Positions 12,602-23,005 of a DNA stretch of 64,000 bases are shown piece after piece. Position 1 is the stretch's first letter; every line of letters begins with the position of its first letter. The notes under the pieces are model-generated. The model did no database searches. It saw only the letters and a list, made by a program, of their open reading frames with translations, and had not been told where the DNA came from. Origin of the DNA: Humulus lupulus (lineage: Eukaryota > Streptophyta > Magnoliopsida > Rosales > Cannabaceae). Made by a program: the position numbers and the translations under genes. The stretch is taken from NCBI RefSeq assembly GCF_963169125.1, contig NC_084794.1:158482858-158546857 (forward strand), in the 5' to 3' direction.

Positions 12602-13176
12602 CTCCATTATATATATTTTTTTGATCAAGAAGAAAAATTGAACTTCATTGAACAATTCAGTCAATACGAGCCAAATCACTCAAGAACAAACTAACAATCA
12701 GAACAACCAACTAAAAAATCAGCAGAACAACTCCCTTAATTACATTGAAGTTTCCTTATAAAAATATGATCTTGGACAGAAATCTTCCTATTATTAACTA
12801 AGTATAATATGTACTTAACTATGTCCAGAATATCCTCAGCTATGTCTGCAGCTGTCAAAGAATAACCATAAAAAATACACCTATTTCTGCTCCTCCAAAT
12901 GCTGTAGATAACAGCAGCCACAACCAAATTTATAATAGAAGCAATAACACCATGCCGATCACTAGCAAGCCAAACAACCCAGCTACTGAAATCATTGGGC
13001 CAAGCTTTGAATCCTATCCAGGCAAAAATGATATTAAGAAGCACTCAAAGAAGAAATGAGTGTGACTCTCATTGTGAACCCCACAGACAGGACATACCAG
13101 GCAGTTCACTTGTATGTGAAACCGGATTAAGTTTTACATGCTGAAAAGAAGAGATGAGTGTGACTCTCCATTATAT
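12602..13176 (-). mobile_element. 5'-truncated LINE with 11-bp target duplication
   Basis: The minus strand encodes the C-terminal end of a plant LINE protein. A zinc-binding reverse-transcriptase tail (CPVCGVHNESHTHFFFEC) lies near 13040-13105, and the typical VAAVIYSIWRSRNRCIF block lies in 12736-13044. The element ends on its own strand with a short A-run near 12613-12620. The 11-mer CTCCATTATAT flanks it at 12602-12612 and 13166-13176, so boundaries are good. It sits just beyond the channel poly(A) signal in opposite orientation. Confidence 0.8.
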
Positions 13177-13225
13177 TCATAATTATTGGTTTTTAAAGTT
13201 TTAATGCTTTCTTCTCTCTCCTTAG

Positions 13226-13411
13226 TGGGGCATGCAATACAGGAGATTCCATGGCCCTCCTGGTCATGGAAAGGAATTAATGAGTGTGCACCATGATCCT
13301 ACTGGTCATGGGTTGGAAAAACTCCACAACCCTACTGGTTATGGACGAAAAATTGTTTATGTTAATGGGAGCTATGGTAACCATTACCAGTATTGGAGTT
13401 TCAGAACATAA
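13226..13411 (+). CDS. Small repeat-containing ORF of unknown function
   Basis: A 61-codon open frame follows a pyrimidine-rich run ending in TAG, so it could be a terminal exon (acceptor at 13224-13225). The peptide has three imperfect repeats: HGPPGHGKEL, HHDPTGHGLEKL and HNPTGYGRKIV. It then runs VYVNGSYGNHYQYW and stops at TAA 13409-13411. I do not recognise the family. It could be a genuine small peptide exon, the last exon of a lost gene, or chance coding of a short degenerate tandem repeat. The Copia 5' LTR starts 20 bp after its stop. Confidence 0.3.
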   Translation, partial: WGMQYRRFHGPPGHGKELMSVHHDPTGHGLEKLHNPTGYGRKIVYVNGSYGNHYQYWSFRT

Positions 13412-13431
13412 CACAAGATATTCATGCAGAC

Positions 13432-13693
13432 TATTAGACATGACCAACCTACTGATATTGAGCCTAGTCACTAACTGTTCTATTCGGTTGAGTGTGTAAC
13501 AACTTTCTGTTATTTGTAACAGTAGCTTTGTAACTAATTTTGTTGTAATAGCTCATTGAGCTTGTACTCTCTCTATCAGTATATAATATACAGAGTCTCA
13601 ACGTTTTCTGTGTTGAGCTATTCATTCACTCATTGTTCATCTCTTCACTCCATTTTTCCTCTGTTTTACTAAGCTCATTCGCACACTCTTATA
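13432..13693 (+). repeat. Copia 5' LTR
   Basis: Begins TATTAGACATGACC, ends CACTCTTATA and is directly followed by the primer site. A TATA-like TATATAATATAC lies near 13579-13592. Confidence 0.9.
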
Positions 13694-13705
13694 TGGTACC
13701 AGAGC
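13694..13705 (+). other. Copia primer-binding site
   Basis: TGGTACCAGAGC differs by one base from the usual plant initiator-tRNA-Met site TGGTATCAGAGC and abuts the 5' LTR. Confidence 0.85.
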
Positions 13706-13712
13706 TCTTCTG

Positions 13713-16449
13713 CCATGGCAACAACAACTCTCATGCCTCTTCTCCCTCCACGGGTGTTCAACCTCCACTAGCACCAGCTGCTCCGATCATCGCTCCAGCT
13801 CCGACAACTAATCCCGTGGCCCTTCCAAACAACAATCTTCTTCCGCTACAACTCCGACTCGATCGTTCCAACTACTCGTATTGGCGAGCTTTGGTCCTTG
13901 CAGCCGTTCGTGCTTACAACCTTGATGGTTATGTTCTTGGAACCATTCCTCCTCCTCCCACTCATCTTGCAGGTAATGACCCGAACCCTGCATATCTTCA
14001 ATGGCTTAGATTTGACCAATTTCTCATGCATTGGATACTAAATTCTATTACTGAGGTGCTTGGGCACATCATCAACTGTCGCACATCTGTTGAAATTTGG
14101 TCTGTTCTTGCCCGGATCTTTGCTACAAAATCCAAAGCTCGAGTTCTTCAAGTCAAAGGACTACTCCAATCTACCAAGAAAGGCTCCTCTTCCATTGATG
14201 ATTACATTATGAAAATGAAGGAATATTCAGATGCTCTCTCTGCTGCTGGTGATCCCATTTCTGATGATAGTCTTTTCCTCTACATTCTTGGTGGCCTTGG
14301 ATCTGAGTATGAGGTCACAGTGGTGAATCTCACCAATCGCACAGAATCTTTAACTCTTCAAGATCTCCAGTTCAGTTTGCACACTCAAGAAATGCGACTA
14401 AATCAACAAACCAGTACCACTCTCGACATGGCTTAAGCTAATCTTGCCAACTTGTCTCTTCGTGGTCACAACAAGACATCATATCGTGGTGGCCGCACCA
14501 ACATTTGGGGTGGCCGTGCTCACTTTCCCAATCGTGGTGGCCGTGGAACCAAACCAATTTGTTAGCTATGTGGCAGAGCTGGACACACTGTCCAAAAGTG
14601 TTACCACAGATTTGATATTCATTTCACTAGCTTTCCCTCATCCACTGCTACTTCCTCATCCGCTGAATCTGATAATGCCCAAGCATATGTCACTGAGTCT
14701 CACATCTCTCAGGATTCTTCTGGTTCCTGGTGCTTGGACACTGGTGCAACAAATCATATCACCTCAGATGTGCAAAATCTTTACACCAAGATTGACCACA
14801 AAGGAAAATCCAAAGTGATTGTTGGTAATGGTACTTCTATGCCTATTTTACATATAGGTTCTAATTCAATTAATGCATCTCATACATGTTAGTCTTTAGA
14901 GCTCAAAGATATATTGCATGTTCCTAATGCCACTAAAAATCTTCTTAGCATCTCTCAATTTACTAAAGACAATAACATTGTTTTAGAATTTGACTCTGTT
15001 TGTTGCCTTATCAAGGACAAGAAAACGAGCCAAGTACTTCTTCGGGGTACTCTCACTGATGGCCTATATAAACTCCAGCTTCGACCATCACCATCTCAAG
15101 AGTCATTCACTTTCCAGCAACACTATACCACAAGTTGCACTCCTCAATCATTCAATTGCACCACTACTAGCAATCCTGTATATGACAAGTCTCAAGTGAC
15201 CCACATTTGGCACTGTCGACTTGGTCACCCTTCTAAACCAGTTCTAGCTAAAGTTCTTTCCATTGTAAAGCCTACTGTCAAATGTAATTCAGTTGCGTTT
15301 TGTGATGCTTGTCAAGTTGGGAAACTACACTAATTTAGTTTTAAAACTTCTATGAATAAAACTTCTGCCCCTTTTGACTTGATATATTCAGATGTTTGGG
15401 GACCTTCCTTTTACACTTCCATTGATGGTTACAAGTATTATGTTAGTTTTGTTGATGACTACACCAACTATACTTGGATCTTTCCCATGCAAACAAAATC
15501 TAAGGTCCAAACTATTTTCAAAAACTTCAATGCTTATGTTGAGAGAATGTTTGAAACCAAAATAAAAAGTGTCCAAACTAACTTAGAAAGTGAATATAAA
15601 CCCCTCTACATTCTGTTTGAAGAGCTTGGCATTGTGAGACGCCACTCTTGTCCTCACACTCACCAACAACAAGGTCAAGTGGAAAGAAAGCATAGGCATG
15701 TAGTCGATATTGGCCTTACTCTCTTAGCCAAGGCTAATATGCCTCTAAAATTTTGGTGGGAAGCCTTTCTCTCAGCCACGTTTCTCATTAATAGACTCCC
15801 TACTCCCACACTCCAACTTATCTCACCATACCAAAAATTATTCAAGCAACTTCCTGACTATAATCTTCTTAAGGTATTTGGTTGTTCTTGCTTTCCTTAA
15901 GACCATATAACACTCACAAAGTTGCTTTCAGGTCTTCTAAGTGCATCTTTCTTGGCTATAGTCTCCATCATAAGGGTTACAAGTGCTTGCATCCCAGTGG
16001 TCGCATTTATGTTGCTAGGAGTGTAACTTTCAATGAGAGTGAGTTCCCTTACACCACTTTATTTTCTACCACTACTCCAACCTCTCCCACCTTTACAAAA
16101 ATTATAGATACTAGTGCATATCGGGTTCCCACAACCCCTCACTCTCCTATCACAAATACATCACCATCCAATTCTTCCCATATCACACCTGTCCATAATA
16201 TTTCAACCACCCAAAGTTCAATAAGTAGCCCCTCTCTGTCCATAAGTTCACCATCTGCCTCCATTCCTTACTCGTCCTCCCCTACTCCTGGCCCTAATGA
16301 CCCCCCTCCATATGTCCCTATATCAGACCTTCCTATAAACTTACCAATTCCACCTACCCCTCATAATACTCATGCTATGGTCACTCAGTCTAAGGTAGGC
16401 ACATTTAAACCCAAAGCATATCTTATTACTACATTAACTGAATTAGAAC
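13713..16449 (+). pseudogene. Copia gag-protease-integrase, degenerate, 5' part
   Basis: The gag domain (LDRSNYSYW to about QEMRLNQQ) occupies 13750-14430. The ATG at 13713 is one frame away from it, so an early indel is present. The zinc knuckle C-x2-C-x4-H-x4-C at 14560-14600 is broken by TAG at 14563. Protease DTGA lies near 14737. The pre-integrase H-x4-H...C-x2-C region is near 15210-15320. In the integrase core the first Asp (DVWGP) and the Glu (QVERKH, near 15682) remain, but the second catalytic Asp is Asn (AAC 15580-15582). Further stops occur at 14434, 14890, 15331 and 15898. It is inactive. It ends in TTLTELEPI, where Gypsy copy 1 is inserted; the frame resumes at 21209. Confidence 0.9.
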
Positions 16450-16454
16450 CTATC

Positions 16455-17071
16455 TGATGAGGACACCAAGACTAAAGATCCAAGTCTAGTTCCAGTTGGC
16501 CTGGTGACGAGGGCGCGAGCCAAAAGCCTCAGTTTAGGAGCTTGATGAGTCTTATTGTATTTTGTCATCTTATATTTTTATTTAGTTTTTGTTTATTTTT
16601 GTGAAAAGTCAAACATTTGACTTGTGTGATTCCAATAGTCCTTTTGTCTTTAAATTCGGTTTTCATTAGGAAGACAAAAGGCTTGTTTTTAATTTCGGTT
16701 TTCATTAGGAAGACAAAAGGTTGTCTTTATTTTTCAATTTTTTAGGAAGACCAAGGGGTTTGTGTGTGTGGAATTTTCGTCCTTATTAGGACTGCCAAAA
16801 CAATGGAAAAATCAGATTATGTTGAATGAAATTGTGAGTTTATTTCTTCTTGAGTTCTTGAAGAAACTTTTGAACTTATCAAGGAGATTCCTTGTGGCGT
16901 TCATCCTGACTTATCAAACGGATTCCATCCCCGTTTGTGGCGTCTTCCTCATACCAAGGTTCATGCTTGGCTAAGCATTGGGTCGCGGTTCCATTCCAAT
17001 CTCGTGTGTTCTTGGTGGCTGTTCCATATTTGGTGTCGGGTTTCATCACAGTGTTGGTGTGGTTCGTATCA
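16455..17071 (+). repeat. Gypsy copy 1 5' LTR
   Basis: 617 bp, TG...CA ends. It carries three U3 modules with AGGAAGACAAAAGG near 16666-16760. The TATATAA box of copies 2 and 3 is replaced here by TCGTCCTTATTAGGAC. Confidence 0.95.
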
Positions 17072-17073
17072 GT

Positions 17074-17085
17074 TGGTATCAGAGC
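17074..17085 (+). other. Gypsy copy 1 primer-binding site
   Basis: TGGTATCAGAGC, the standard initiator-tRNA-Met primer site, lies 2 bp after the LTR. Confidence 0.9.
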
Positions 17086-18430
17086 TTAGGATCATCCGGT
17101 TTGGCCTATCCTTTTTCATTTGTGTTTTCTATTCAATTCGTTTTTCAATATTAGGGTTTCTGAAATAAAAAAAAAAAAAAAAAATCAATTCGTGTTCCTA
17201 TATTCAATTCGTGTTCATCTAGTTGTGTTTTTCTATTCTAGAGCTTGTTGAAATCGTGAATTAGGGTTCTTAACGTGAATTAGGGCTTTGAGTTTTTCTC
17301 TTGTTCTAATTGTGGAATCTGAATTGTCATTGAGTTTCTCTTGTGTTTTGTTTTGAAATCCGAATTTTGCCTTGGGTTTCTCTTGTTTTGTTTTGAAATC
17401 CGAATGTGCTTTGGGTTTTTCTTGTTCTAATTGTGGAATCTGAATTTGCATTGGTCTTTTTCTAGTTCTTATTGTGAAATCCGAAACTGCTATAGTTATT
17501 GTTTCCTTGTTCAATCATTTCCTTATTTCCAAAGTTTCCATTATTTCTTTGTGAAATCCCTTGAAATCCGAAACTAGTCTACACAGAGTTTCATTTGATT
17601 TTTTTTGGTGAAATCCGAAAGTACTCTAGAGCCACAAATTGGTATTATTAATTCCCTTGTTTCAGTTTTGTCCCTGGTTTCAATTGTTGCTTTAGTTGTG
17701 GTGAAATCTGAGATTGTTTTGGTGCCACAGATTGATTGGTTCTCTATTATTGGTTTTGGGGAATATTGTTTCTCTGTTATTGGGCGTGTACCAAAGATTG
17801 TTATTGGGTTTTCACAGATTGGTTTTCATGTTATTGGGAGTGTTCTTGAATCACATAATAGTGTTCTTGAATCTGTTTTGGTAACACAGGTTGTTTGGGT
17901 TTCGGGTTGGCTATTGGTACTCATTTTTTTTCCCTTTACAAATTGGTATCTAGTTTCTCAAATTTGAGAGGTAGAAAACAAAAAAACAAAAAAAAAGGCA
18001 AAGGAAAGGGAAGGAAAAAGGGAAGGGATACGAGAGCAAAAAAAAAAAAAAAAGAGTCTGGAAACCCTTCTTAAAATTTTTTGTTCTATTCTTGTTCCCC
18101 ATAGTCTAGAGGCCCTTTTGCCAAAACCCCACACAAGTGTTCCAAAAATCACCATTTTTCGCCACTTTTTCATCGGTTTTCGTTTGATTTGTTTGGTAGA
18201 ATTGGCTGCTTGAACCTCCATATCACCGTTTCATTAGTTTTCAAAGAGCTTAAAGAATAAAATAGAGGGGAAAAAGGCAGAGGTGTGAGCTTATTTGAGG
18301 GTAAAAGCCATCATTGAGTGCAAACACGAGTGTACTTGAGTGACCATTTTCTTTGAGTGAAACACGTGAGGGAGTGCAGTGAGGTCCTTTCTATAATTGT
18401 CTAACCTTATTGTTTTGCAGATTCTCCATC
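17086..18430 (+). other. Gypsy copy 1 long leader with degenerate repeats
   Basis: About 1.3 kb with no coding sequence. From about 17270 to 17500 it consists of degenerate units of the type GAAATCCGAATTTGC...TTGGGTTTCTCTTGTT, roughly 40 bp each. It ends TTATTGTTTTGCAG just before the gag ATG, which looks like a splice acceptor. Confidence 0.7.
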
Positions 18431-20281
18431 ATGTCACAAAATCCAGAGAAAGATGCAAGCAATGATGATCCGCCACCTGAGGTTCCGAATCTACAAATGC
18501 AAGCATTAATCGGGGAGATGCGAAGGATGATGAGGGCGGAATGTGAGCAGATACATGAGAGGTTGGATAGGGTAGAAGAGGGAACACAACGGAGGCCATA
18601 GAGGAATAGGGTGTACCAAAGGGAGGATGAGAATGAAGGGGATTTGGAAGGGTTAGTTTCTGATGAAGAGTTTGATAGGATGTCGGCGGGTAACCATAGG
18701 AGGTATGGTCGGGATAGAGAAGCTAGGAACCAGGTAGATGATTATTTAGGAAATATCAAGATGAGAATTCCAGCATTTCAGGGGAAGAGCGATCCTGAGG
18801 CATACCTTGAGTGGGAAAAGAAGATGGAGTTGGTTTTCGATTGTCACAACTACTCTGACATGAAGAAGGTAAAACTAGCTGTCATTGAATTTACTGATTA
18901 TGCTATTGTTTGGTGGGATCAGTTGTACATCAATAGGAGGCGAAATGGAGATCGTGCCATTGACACTTGGGAGGCTATGAAGAGGGTGATGAGGCGACGG
19001 TTTGTACCATCTCATTATTATCGAGATATATACCTTAAGTTGCAGGGTCTTCGTCAAGGTTCCAAGAGTGTTGATGAGTATTACAAGGAGATGGAGATGG
19101 CTATGATTAGAGCAAATGTGGAAGAGGATCGGGAGGCAACAATGGCAAGGTTTTTGAATGGGTTGAACCGAGAGATTGCTAATCCAATTGAGCTACACCA
19201 TTATGTGGAATTGGAGGATTTGGTGCATATGGCAATCAAAGTTGAGAGGCAGCTCAAGAGGGGTAGTACAAGTTCAAATCCAAGACCGAGCCCACACAAT
19301 TCAAGTGCAACACCTTGGCGGTCGAACTATCCAAAGAAGGAAGAAGACCAACCTACTTCATCCTTTACACCAAAATCAGCCACCACAGCCACGATCCCTC
19401 AAGGTAAAACAGCCCCTACTTCATCCCGTTCTAGTGAGATAAAGTGTTTCAAATGTCAGGGGCGAGGACACATAGCTAGCCAATGTCCAAACAAGAGAGT
19501 TATGGTGATTCGAGAAAGTGGCGAGCTCGTTTCTGAAGATGAAGATGATCTTGCTGACGTGCCACCATTGGAAGATGCTTCTATCGATGATGAAGAGTAT
19601 GGGCCAGAATCTGGTGAGATGCTTGCACTAGTCACAAGACGAGCCTTAACCTTGCAAGCAAAAGAAGAGGTGCAGCGGGAGAACATCTTTCACACTCGTT
19701 GTCATGTGAAAGACAAGGTATGCAGTGTTATTATTGATGGTGGTAGTTGCACTAACGTTGCTAGTTCTTCCATGGTTGAAAAGCTAGGGCTCCCAACGCT
19801 TAAACATCCTTGTCCATACAAGTTGCAGTGGCTGAATGATAGTGGTGAAGTGAGGGTTACAAAACAGGTGCTGGTCTCATTTCGAATTGGCAAGTATGAG
19901 GATGAGGTATTGTGTGATGTGGTTCCCATGCAAGCTGGACACCTCCTTCTAGGAAGGCCTTGGCTATTTGATCGGCGAGTCCGACATGATGGCTTCACCA
20001 ACAAGTACTCATTCACGTTCCATCAACGAACAATCACTCTAGCTCCATTGACGCCAAAGCAAGTATATGAAGACCAAGTGAGGTTGCAAAAATTGAGTGA
20101 TAAAAAAAAATTGAGTGAGCAAAAGCAAGAGAGTAAAAAGATGAATGAGAGTGAGAAAAAAGAGAGACAAAGAGAGAAAAGGGTCGAATCAAGTGAGAGA
20201 GAAAAGAAAGAGAAGAGTTCGATCAATGAGGGAAAATTAGAGAGAAAACAAAATAATTTTTATGCAAAAAAAAAAAAGTGA
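18431..20281 (+). pseudogene. Gypsy copy 1 gag-protease, one nonsense codon
   Basis: The start ATG (MSQNPEKDASND) follows the leader acceptor. A TAG at 18599-18601 interrupts residue 57, where copies 2 and 3 have CGG. The gag domain (YLEWEKKMELVFDCHNYSD to GLNREIANPIELHHYVELE) lies at about 18780-19240. The zinc knuckle [14 protein letters not shown] is at about 19445-19490. The aspartic protease has [13 protein letters not shown] near 19733-19770. A charged K/E/S-rich stretch follows. The frame ends in a 12-A run (20266-20277) and TGA, where the integrase tail begins in another frame. Confidence 0.9.
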
Positions 20282-20678
20282 GGTGAAGGAGGCTCTTTTA
20301 AACACTAACCAACTTGATGCTAACAAGGGTCGTCACAAGCAGGTTTTTGACCCCGGTGATTGGGTATGGGTACACATGAGGAAAGAGCGATTCCCAGCAC
20401 AAAGACGTTCCAAATTGCTACCTCGAGGAGATGGTCCATTTCAAGTGCTAGAAAGGATCAATGACAATGCCTACAGACTCGATTTACCAGGTGAGTATAC
20501 TGTTAGTGCTACTTTTAATGTTTCTGATTTGAGTCCTTTTGATGCAGGTGCAGATTTGAGGACAAATCCTTCTCAAGAGGGGGGGAATGATGAGGACACC
20601 AAGACTAAAGATCCAAGTCTAGTTCCAGTTGGCCTGGTGACGAGGGCGCGAGCCAAAAGCCTCAGTTTAGGAGCTTGA
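20262..20678 (+). CDS. Gypsy copy 1 integrase C-terminal tail ORF
   Basis: 138 codons, beginning [13 protein letters not shown] in the frame shifted relative to gag-protease by the A-run. [17 protein letters not shown] and the [20 protein letters not shown] block are the usual C-terminal tail of this Gypsy group's integrase. The last 30 codons are encoded by the start of the 3' LTR, and the polypurine tract (AAGAGGGGGGGAA, 20575-20587) lies inside the ORF. No catalytic residues are present. Confidence 0.85.
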   Translation: MQKKKSEVKEALLNTNQLDANKGRHKQVFDPGDWVWVHMRKERFPAQRRSKLLPRGDGPFQVLERINDNAYRLDLPGEYTVSATFNVSDLSPFDAGADLRTNPSQEGGNDEDTKTKDPSLVPVGLVTRARAKSLSLGA

Positions 20679-21203
20679 TGAGTCTTATTGTATTTTGTCA
20701 TCTTATATTTTTATTTAGTTTTTGTTTATTTTTGTGAAAAGTCAAACATTTGACTTGTGTGATTCCAATAGTCCTTTTGTCTTTAAATTCGGTTTTCATT
20801 AGGAAGACAAAAGGCTTGTTTTTAATTTCGGTTTTCATTAGGAAGACAAAAGGTTGTCTTTATTTTTCGGTTTTTTAGGAAGACCAGGGGTTTGTGTGTG
20901 TGGAATTTTCGTCCTTATTAGGACTGCCAAAACAATGGAAAAATCAGATTATGTTGAATGAAATTGTGAGTTTATTTCTTCTTGAGTTCTTGAAGAAACT
21001 TTTGAACTTATCAAGGAGATTCCTTGTGGCGTTCATCCTGACTTATCAAACGGATTCCATCCCCGTTTGTGGCGTCTTCCTCATACCAAGGTTCGTGCTT
21101 GGCTAAGCATTGGGTCGCGGTTCCATTCCAATCTCGTATGTTCTTGGTGGCTGTTCCATATTTGGTGTCGGGTTTCATCACAATGTTGGTGTGGTTCGTA
21201 TCA
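20588..21203 (+). repeat. Gypsy copy 1 3' LTR
   Basis: 616 bp, nearly identical to the 5' LTR and also lacking the TATATAA box. Its last part is in frame with the Copia reverse transcriptase that follows. Confidence 0.95.
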
Positions 21204-21208
21204 CTATC

Positions 21209-22786
21209 TCTATTAAAAGTGCTCTTGCCAACCCATGTTGGAAACAAGCAATGCAGCAAGAGTTTCAAGCTTTGCAAAACAATCACACTTGGGCATTAGT
21301 CCCTGCCACACCAGAGATGAAAATTGTTAACAACAGATGGATTTTTCGAATTAAATACAATGCTGATGGAACTGTGGACAGATACAAGGCACGCCTTGTT
21401 GCCAAAGGCTTTCAACAAACGCCTGGTTTGGATTTCTTTGAGACTTATAGCCCTGTGATCAAGCCATGTACTATCAGAGTAATTTTCTCTCTTGCTATCA
21501 CTTTTGGATGGGATATTCAACAAATCGATGTCAACAATGCTTTCTTGAATGGAGAGTTACAAGAAACCGTGTATATGCACCAACCACAAGGCTTTGTGAG
21601 TTCTCAATACCCTAATCATGTCTGCAAGCTCAACAAAGCGATGTATGGCTTAAGGCAAGCTCCCCAAGCTTTGTTTGATAAACTCAAAAGCTCACTGTTA
21701 AGGTACGGGTTCACTAATTCCAAGTCTGACACTAGTTTGTTTTTCACTAAACAACGTGGCAAGCTAATTCTAGTTTTAGTTTATGTTGATGATATCTTGA
21801 TCACTGATGAAGACCCTGCAATTATTCACAAGGTTATCACAGACCTGAATTTGGAATTTTCTCTTAAATCCCTTGGCTCTGTTAGTTATTTTCTCGGATT
21901 TGAAGTATTTCGAAATTCTACTGGTTTGTACTTGAATCAAAGGAAATGTATACATGATCTCTTGCACAAGACCAATATGGCTGCTGCCAAACCTCAGTTG
22001 ACACCTATGTGTCCTAGCACAAAACTCACTCTTCTCTCAGGCACACCATTGGAGGATCCTAAGCTCTATCGAAGTGTAATTGGTGCATTGCAATATCTTA
22101 CTATGACTAGGCCAGATATTGCCTTTGTTGTCAATCACCTCAGTCAGTTCTTAAAAGCTCCAACAACAATACATTGGGAAGCTTGTAAGAGGGTTCTTAG
22201 GTATCTTGCTGGAACACCAACTCTTGGTCTATGTTTCACTCCAACTTCTCATCTCACTCTACAAGGTTATACCGATGCTGACTGGGCAGGGTCCCTTGAT
22301 GACCGTAAGTCCACATCTGGCTACTGTGTGTTTCTTGGAGGTAACTTGATTAGTTGGTCTTCCAAAAAGCAAAATGTGGTTGCAAGATCTAGCATTGAGT
22401 CTGAATATAGATCATTGGCTTTAGCTACAGCAGAGATTACTTGGTTACAATCTCTCCTAACTGAACTACATATCACACTTCCTCATTGTCCAATTTTGTG
22501 GTGTGATAACATGGGGGCTGGTTCACTAGCTTCAAATCCTGTTTTTCATGCCCAAACGAAACACATCAAAATCGACATTCATTTTGTTCGAGACAAAGTT
22601 CTAGCCAAGCAACTTGATGTTCGTTATGTTGATTCTTCACACCATATTACAGACATCCTTACTAAGCCTCTGCCTATATCTCAGTTTAGTGCTCTCAGTA
22701 ACAAGTTGACATTGAAGAACCCTCCGTGTCACTTGAGGGGGGATATTATACATGACCAACCTACTGATATTGAGCCTAGTCACTAA
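21209..22786 (+). pseudogene. Copia reverse transcriptase-RNase H, 3' part
   Basis: An uninterrupted frame from SIKSALANPCWKQAMQQEF through the reverse transcriptase, with YVDD at about 21782-21793. It continues through RNase H (DADWAG, SIESEYRSLA, KHIKIDIHFVRDKV) to the stop at 22784-22786, inside the 3' LTR. This half looks intact, but it is separated from its own gag by the Gypsy insertion and other lesions. The open frame also extends upstream into the Gypsy LTR to about 21110 by chance. Confidence 0.9.
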
Positions 22787-23005
22787 CTGTTCTATTCGGT
22801 TGAGTGTGTAACAACTTTCTGTTATTTGTAATAGTAGCTTTGTAACTAATTCTGTTGTAACAACTCATTGAGCTTGTACTCTCTTTATCAGTATATAATA
22901 TACAGAGTCTCAATGTTTTTTGTGTTGAGCTATTCATTCACTCATTGTTCATCTCTTCACTCCATTTTTCCTCTGTTTTACTAAGCTCATTCGCACACTC
23001 TTATA
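22744..23005 (+). repeat. Copia 3' LTR
   Basis: 262 bp, preceded by the polypurine tract GAGGGGGGA at 22735-22743. It shares start TATTATACATGACC and end CTTATA with the 5' LTR. Confidence 0.9.

Larger units (their letters stand above)
16455..21203 (+). mobile_element. Non-autonomous Gypsy-derived element, copy 1
   Basis: LTRs at 16455-17071 and 20588-21203 start TGATGAGG and end CGTATCA, and differ by about 5 substitutions and one indel by eye (under 1%). The target duplication CTATC lies at 16450-16454 and 21204-21208. Removing the element restores the Copia peptide across ELEPI/SIKSAL, which proves the boundaries. Inside are a tRNA-Met primer site, a 1.3-kb leader, gag and protease, then directly the integrase C-terminal tail. 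Reverse transcriptase, RNase H and integrase core are missing. The closest full relatives are Ty3/Gypsy elements. Confidence 0.95.
13432..23005 (+). mobile_element. Ty1/Copia retrotransposon, split by Gypsy-derived copy 1
   Basis: LTRs of 262 bp lie at 13432-13693 and 22744-23005 and differ at about 8 positions by eye (about 3%). A tRNA-Met-type primer site follows the 5' LTR. Gag, zinc knuckle, protease, integrase, reverse transcriptase and RNase H run in Copia order. Flanking pentamers CAGAC and CGGAC look like a target duplication with one change. Both LTRs start TATTA and end TTATA instead of TG...CA. Without the insertion the element is about 4.8 kb, a normal Copia size. Confidence 0.93.

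Noticed and set aside
13694..13705. tRNA gene or tRNA-derived SINE at tRNA-like sequences beside LTRs
   Set aside because: Only the 12-base primer-site complement is present. No tRNA body or promoter boxes were seen at any of the LTRs.
17233..17514. Minus-strand ORF with TIRTRKRP-like repeats in the Gypsy leader (also near 30638 and 52566)
   Set aside because: It is the complement of the degenerate leader repeats. The repeat period being near a multiple of three keeps the frame open; there is no sign of selection.
20023..20226. Minus-strand Phe/Ser/Leu-rich ORFs opposite gag-protease in all three copies
   Set aside because: They are shadows of the K/E/S-rich linker on the other strand.
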